This document shows positions 6,362 through 8,283 of a DNA stretch of 8,283 nucleotides, in pieces. Origin of the DNA: Pseudomonadota bacterium (GTDB lineage: Bacteria; Pseudomonadota; Alphaproteobacteria; Rhizobiales; Beijerinckiaceae). The DNA is taken from assembly GCA_023452965.1 (NCBI GenBank), contig JAEXUU010000741.1, forward strand, positions 1-8,283. The letters run 5' to 3'. The translations under genes were made by a program, and so were the position numbers. Each line of letters starts with the position of its first letter. Position 1 is the stretch's first letter. Under the pieces are notes generated by a model. That model was not told where the DNA came from. It saw only the letters and a program-made list of their open reading frames with translations, and made no database searches.

Positions 6362-6482
6362 GCCCTCATCCTGAGGAGCCATTCCGTAAGGAATGGTGTC
6401 TCGAAGGATGCTCCAAGAGGCTGCGGAACCTTCTGGAGCATCCTTCGAGACGCAAGCGAAGCTTGCTCCTCAGGATGAGGGC
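6362..6482. repeat. Paired-palindrome repeat, two inverted units with hairpins
   Basis: Two inverted units lie at 6362-6415 and 6434-6482. The outer arms (GCCCTCATCCTGAGGAGC at 6362-6379 and its complement at 6465-6482) are a perfect 18 bp. The inner arms (GTCTCGAAGGATGCTCCA at 6398-6415 and its complement at 6434-6451) are also a perfect 18 bp. Between them each unit carries its own small hairpin: CCATTCC-GTAA-GGAATGG (6379-6396) and GCAAGC-GAA-GCTTGC (6452-6466). The whole can fold as a four-way cloverleaf. It lies between the PLP-enzyme stop and the transglycosylase start. Arms of this type (CCTCATCCTGAGGAGC) are, from memory, dispersed widely in Hyphomicrobiales. It may end the upstream message. 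Confidence 0.85.
6369..6372 (-). promoter_or_regulatory. Ribosome binding site of the transglycosylase, inside the repeat arm
   Basis: The minus-strand AGGA lies 8 bases before the ATG at 6360. It is part of the outer 18-bp stem of the paired palindrome, so folding of the element in the message would hide it. Confidence 0.55.
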
Positions 6483-6501
6483 TGTGTTTCCAGGCAGTTC
6501 G

Positions 6502-7785
6502 TCACGCAGCTTCCAGCGCCTGGGCGAGATCGGAGATCAGGTCCTCGATATTCTCGATGCCGACCGAGATCCGGATCAGCGCATCGGTGAGGCCGATCTC
6601 CTCGCGCATTTCGCGGGCGACGCCGGAATGCGTCATCGCAGCGGGATGCGAGACCAGCGTCTCGGTGCCGCCGAGGCTGACCGCGAGCTTCATGATCTGG
6701 AGATTGTCGAGAACCGCGAAGGCCTCCTTCTCGCCCCCTTTCACGTCGAAGGCGAAGGTCGAGCCGGGCTGGCTGCACTGCCGGTCGAACACGGCCTTGC
6801 GCGGATCGCCCTCCTTGAGATTGCCGAGATAGTGCACCTTGGCGATCTTGGGATGGTTCAGCAGGTACTCCGCGACCTTGCGGCCGTTCTCATTGGCCCG
6901 GTGCATGCGGATGTCGAGGGTCTCCAGCGAGCGCATCAGCATCCAGCAGGAGTTCGGGTCGAGCTGCGTGCCGAGCGAGCCGCGCCAGGCCTTGACCTGC
7001 CGCACCAGCGCTTCCGAGCCGCTGATCGAGCCGCCGACGAGATCGCTGTGGCCGCCGACATACTTGGTCAGCGAGAGCAGCGAGAGGTCGGCGCCATGCT
7101 TCAACGGCTTCTGGAAGATCGGTCCGAGCATGGTGTTGTCGACCACGACCGGCGGGCGATGACCCTGTGATTTCTCCAGCTCGTCAGCGATGGCCTTGCA
7201 AGCCGAGAGATCGACCAGACCGTTGGTCGGGTTGGCCGGCGTCTCGACCAGGATCATCGCCACCCGCCCCTTGGCCGCAGCGGCCTTGGCGACAGCACGC
7301 ATCTGGGTCACATCGACGCCGTCGGTGAAGCCGAAAGGCGTGACGCCGAAGGCTCCCATCTGGTTCTTCAGCAGCGTCTCCGTGCCGCCATAGAGCGGGC
7401 GGCTGTGGATGATCGTGTCGCCCGGCCGCAGGAAGGCGAAGCAGGTGGTCGCGATCGCCGCCATGCCGCTGGCGAAGACCGCGCATTTCTCGGCCTCGTC
7501 CCAGATCGCCAGGCGATCCTCGAGGATCTCCATGTTGGGATGGTTGAACCGCGAATAGACCAGGCCCGATTTCTCGCCCGGCTTGAGCTGGCGGCGGCCG
7601 GCGGTCAGGTCGAAGAAGTCCTTGCCCTGCTGGGCGTTCTCGAAAACGAAGGTCGAGGTCAGGAAGACCGGCGGCTTGAGCGAGCCCTCGGACATGGCCG
7701 GCGAATAGCCGAAGCCCATCATCAGGGTCTCGGGGTGGAGCTTTCGATTGGCGATCCGGTCCTTGTGGTAGTCGTCCTGGCTCAT
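6502..7785 (-). CDS. Cystathionine gamma-synthase family PLP enzyme
   Basis: This 427-residue cytoplasmic enzyme belongs to the Cys/Met metabolism fold-type I PLP family (cystathionine gamma-synthase, gamma-lyase, methionine gamma-lyase, sulfhydrylases). Seen are YSRFNHPN (77-84), the phosphate-binding ASGMAA (105-110), LYGGTE (131-136), VVVDNT with Asp216, the Schiff-base Lys241 in SLTKYVGGHSDLVGG, SLGGTETLVSHPAAMTHS (370-387) and ISVGIE (406-411). Residues about 50-75 form an insertion before the YSRF motif. The position of the reactive Cys116 of Pseudomonas methionine gamma-lyase is Gly here (LYGG), so the exact reaction is left open. ATG at 7785 has GGAGG (7792-7796) six bases ahead; a longer start at 7809 lacks one. 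It is divergent from an Lrp/AsnC regulator, an arrangement known for mdeA/mdeR, which suggests amino-acid-responsive control. Confidence 0.9.
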   Translation of the reverse strand: MSQDDYHKDRIANRKLHPETLMMGFGYSPAMSEGSLKPPVFLTSTFVFENAQQGKDFFDLTAGRRQLKPGEKSGLVYSRFNHPNMEILEDRLAIWDEAEKCAVFASGMAAIATTCFAFLRPGDTIIHSRPLYGGTETLLKNQMGAFGVTPFGFTDGVDVTQMRAVAKAAAAKGRVAMILVETPANPTNGLVDLSACKAIADELEKSQGHRPPVVVDNTMLGPIFQKPLKHGADLSLLSLTKYVGGHSDLVGGSISGSEALVRQVKAWRGSLGTQLDPNSCWMLMRSLETLDIRMHRANENGRKVAEYLLNHPKIAKVHYLGNLKEGDPRKAVFDRQCSQPGSTFAFDVKGGEKEAFAVLDNLQIMKLAVSLGGTETLVSHPAAMTHSGVAREMREEIGLTDALIRISVGIENIEDLISDLAQALEAA

Positions 7786-7929
7786 GATCCGCCTCCGTTG
7801 CCGGTGCACCGCACCGCTTTCGTGGCGTCAGCCTATGACGATCCGGGCGCCATTGCATGAACGATCATCGGCATTCTAAGGATCAGTTGAGCACGATTCC
7901 GCTCATCATCCTTCCACATGGAGCAGATC
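7786..7929. promoter_or_regulatory. Divergent control region, PLP enzyme / Lrp regulator
   Basis: This 144-base gap holds both promoters. On the minus strand TAGAAT (7873-7878) is a strong -10 for the PLP-enzyme gene but has no good -35. A TGAGC-N8-GCTCA dyad (7888-7905) covers the place where the -35 should be, as expected of an activator site. A 10-base perfect palindrome CGGTGCACCG (7802-7811) lies in the predicted leader. On the plus strand TTGCAT (7853-7858) is a weak -35 candidate for the regulator gene. No experimentally known Lrp consensus is recognised. Confidence 0.4.
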
Positions 7930-8283
7930 ATGCTCGACAGCACCGACCGCCGCATGCTCGCCCTGCTGCAGGAGGACGGCCGCATCACCAATCACGATCT
8001 GTCGCAGAGGGTCGGGCTGTCGCCGACGCCCTGCCTGCGCCGGCTGAAGCGGCTGGAAGAGAGCCGCGTGATCAAGGGCTATTCGGCAATCGTCGACCCC
8101 AAGGCCTATGGCCTGCCCTTCAGCGTCTTCGTCTCGGTCCGCCTCAGCCAGCAGACCCAGGAGCACATCGCCGAGTTCGAGAAGGCGGTCGAAAGCTGGC
8201 CGGAAGTCGCCGAATGCTACCTGATGACCGGCTCGCAGGACTATCTGCTGCGCGTGCTGACCGACGGCATCGAGGGCTATGAG
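7930..8283 (+). CDS. Lrp/AsnC-family transcriptional regulator (3' end cut)
   Basis: The frame is open from 7930 to the window end (118 codons, no stop), so the C-terminus is missing. The N-terminal winged helix-turn-helix is typical: MLDSTDRRMLALLQEDGRIT, then DLSQRVGLSPTPCLRRLKRLEESRVIKGY (23-51). A RAM ligand-sensing domain begins at about residue 65 (FSVFVSVRLS), with VAECYLMTGSQDYLLRV (93-109), the usual effector and oligomer surface. ATG at 7930 has GGAG (7920-7923) six bases before it; an in-frame ATG at 7918 would add four residues but has no ribosome site. The family usually makes octameric or dimeric regulators binding amino acids. Divergence from the PLP enzyme suggests that enzyme is the target and its sulfur amino acid substrate the signal; that is inference. 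Confidence 0.92.
   Translation, partial: MLDSTDRRMLALLQEDGRITNHDLSQRVGLSPTPCLRRLKRLEESRVIKGYSAIVDPKAYGLPFSVFVSVRLSQQTQEHIAEFEKAVESWPEVAECYLMTGSQDYLLRVLTDGIEGYE

Noticed and set aside
6361..6441. N-terminal extension of the transglycosylase starting at 6441
   Set aside because: It would translate the inverted repeat, it precedes the signal peptide, and the ribosome site fits only the ATG at 6360.
6362..6482. CRISPR array, tRNA or attachment site in the palindromic region
   Set aside because: There are only two inverted units, with no regular spacers. The cloverleaf has no tRNA acceptor, anticodon or T-arm consensus, and no integrase lies nearby.
5404..7170. 588-codon plus-strand open frame
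   Set aside because: It runs antisense to the transglycosylase and the PLP enzyme and straight through both palindromic repeats. The product is low-complexity and charged, with no recognisable fold.

Overview
The window is GC-rich DNA with the codon usage and gene neighbourhoods of an alphaproteobacterium, most likely order Hyphomicrobiales. A Bosea-like genus is my guess from memory, not proven by the sequence. Genes are densely packed, and two large paired-palindrome repeats of a kind common between genes in this order are present. I see no tRNA, rRNA, CRISPR array, transposase or phage gene.

Layout. (1) 1-66 is the last 21 codons of an unidentified plus-strand gene. (2) 111-374, minus strand, is a small secreted Tyr/Arg/Trp-rich protein of unknown function. 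(3) 476-4453, minus strand, is a complete four-gene polyamine ABC importer operon. It is transcribed potF (periplasmic binding protein), potG (ATPase), potH and potI (permeases), and every junction is a 4-base stop/start overlap. (4) 4454-4592 is a compact divergent promoter region with a near-perfect dyad. (5) 4593-5324, plus strand, is an exported DUF3750-type protein. (6) 5325-5493 is a convergent intergenic gap filled by a paired-palindrome repeat. (7) 5494-6360, minus strand, is a soluble lytic transglycosylase with a C-terminal SPOR-like domain. (8) 6361-6501 holds a second paired palindrome, whose arm supplies the ribosome binding site of the transglycosylase. (9) 6502-7785, minus strand, is a Cys/Met-metabolism PLP enzyme of the cystathionine gamma-synthase family. 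(10) 7786-7929 is a second divergent control region. (11) 7930-8283, plus strand, is the start of an Lrp/AsnC regulator cut by the window end.

How the genes work together. PotF captures a polyamine (putrescine-type by similarity) in the periplasm, PotH and PotI form the channel, and PotG drives uptake. The PLP enzyme and its divergent Lrp/AsnC regulator look like a sulfur amino acid catabolism or synthesis module under local control, resembling the mdeR/mdeA arrangement. The DUF3750 protein and the transglycosylase are both envelope proteins, but nothing in the sequence ties them to one pathway.

No clearly new multi-gene system is visible. The most unusual signals are the two inverted-pair repeats, one with covarying hairpins, the dyad between potF and the DUF3750 gene, and the TTG start of potF.
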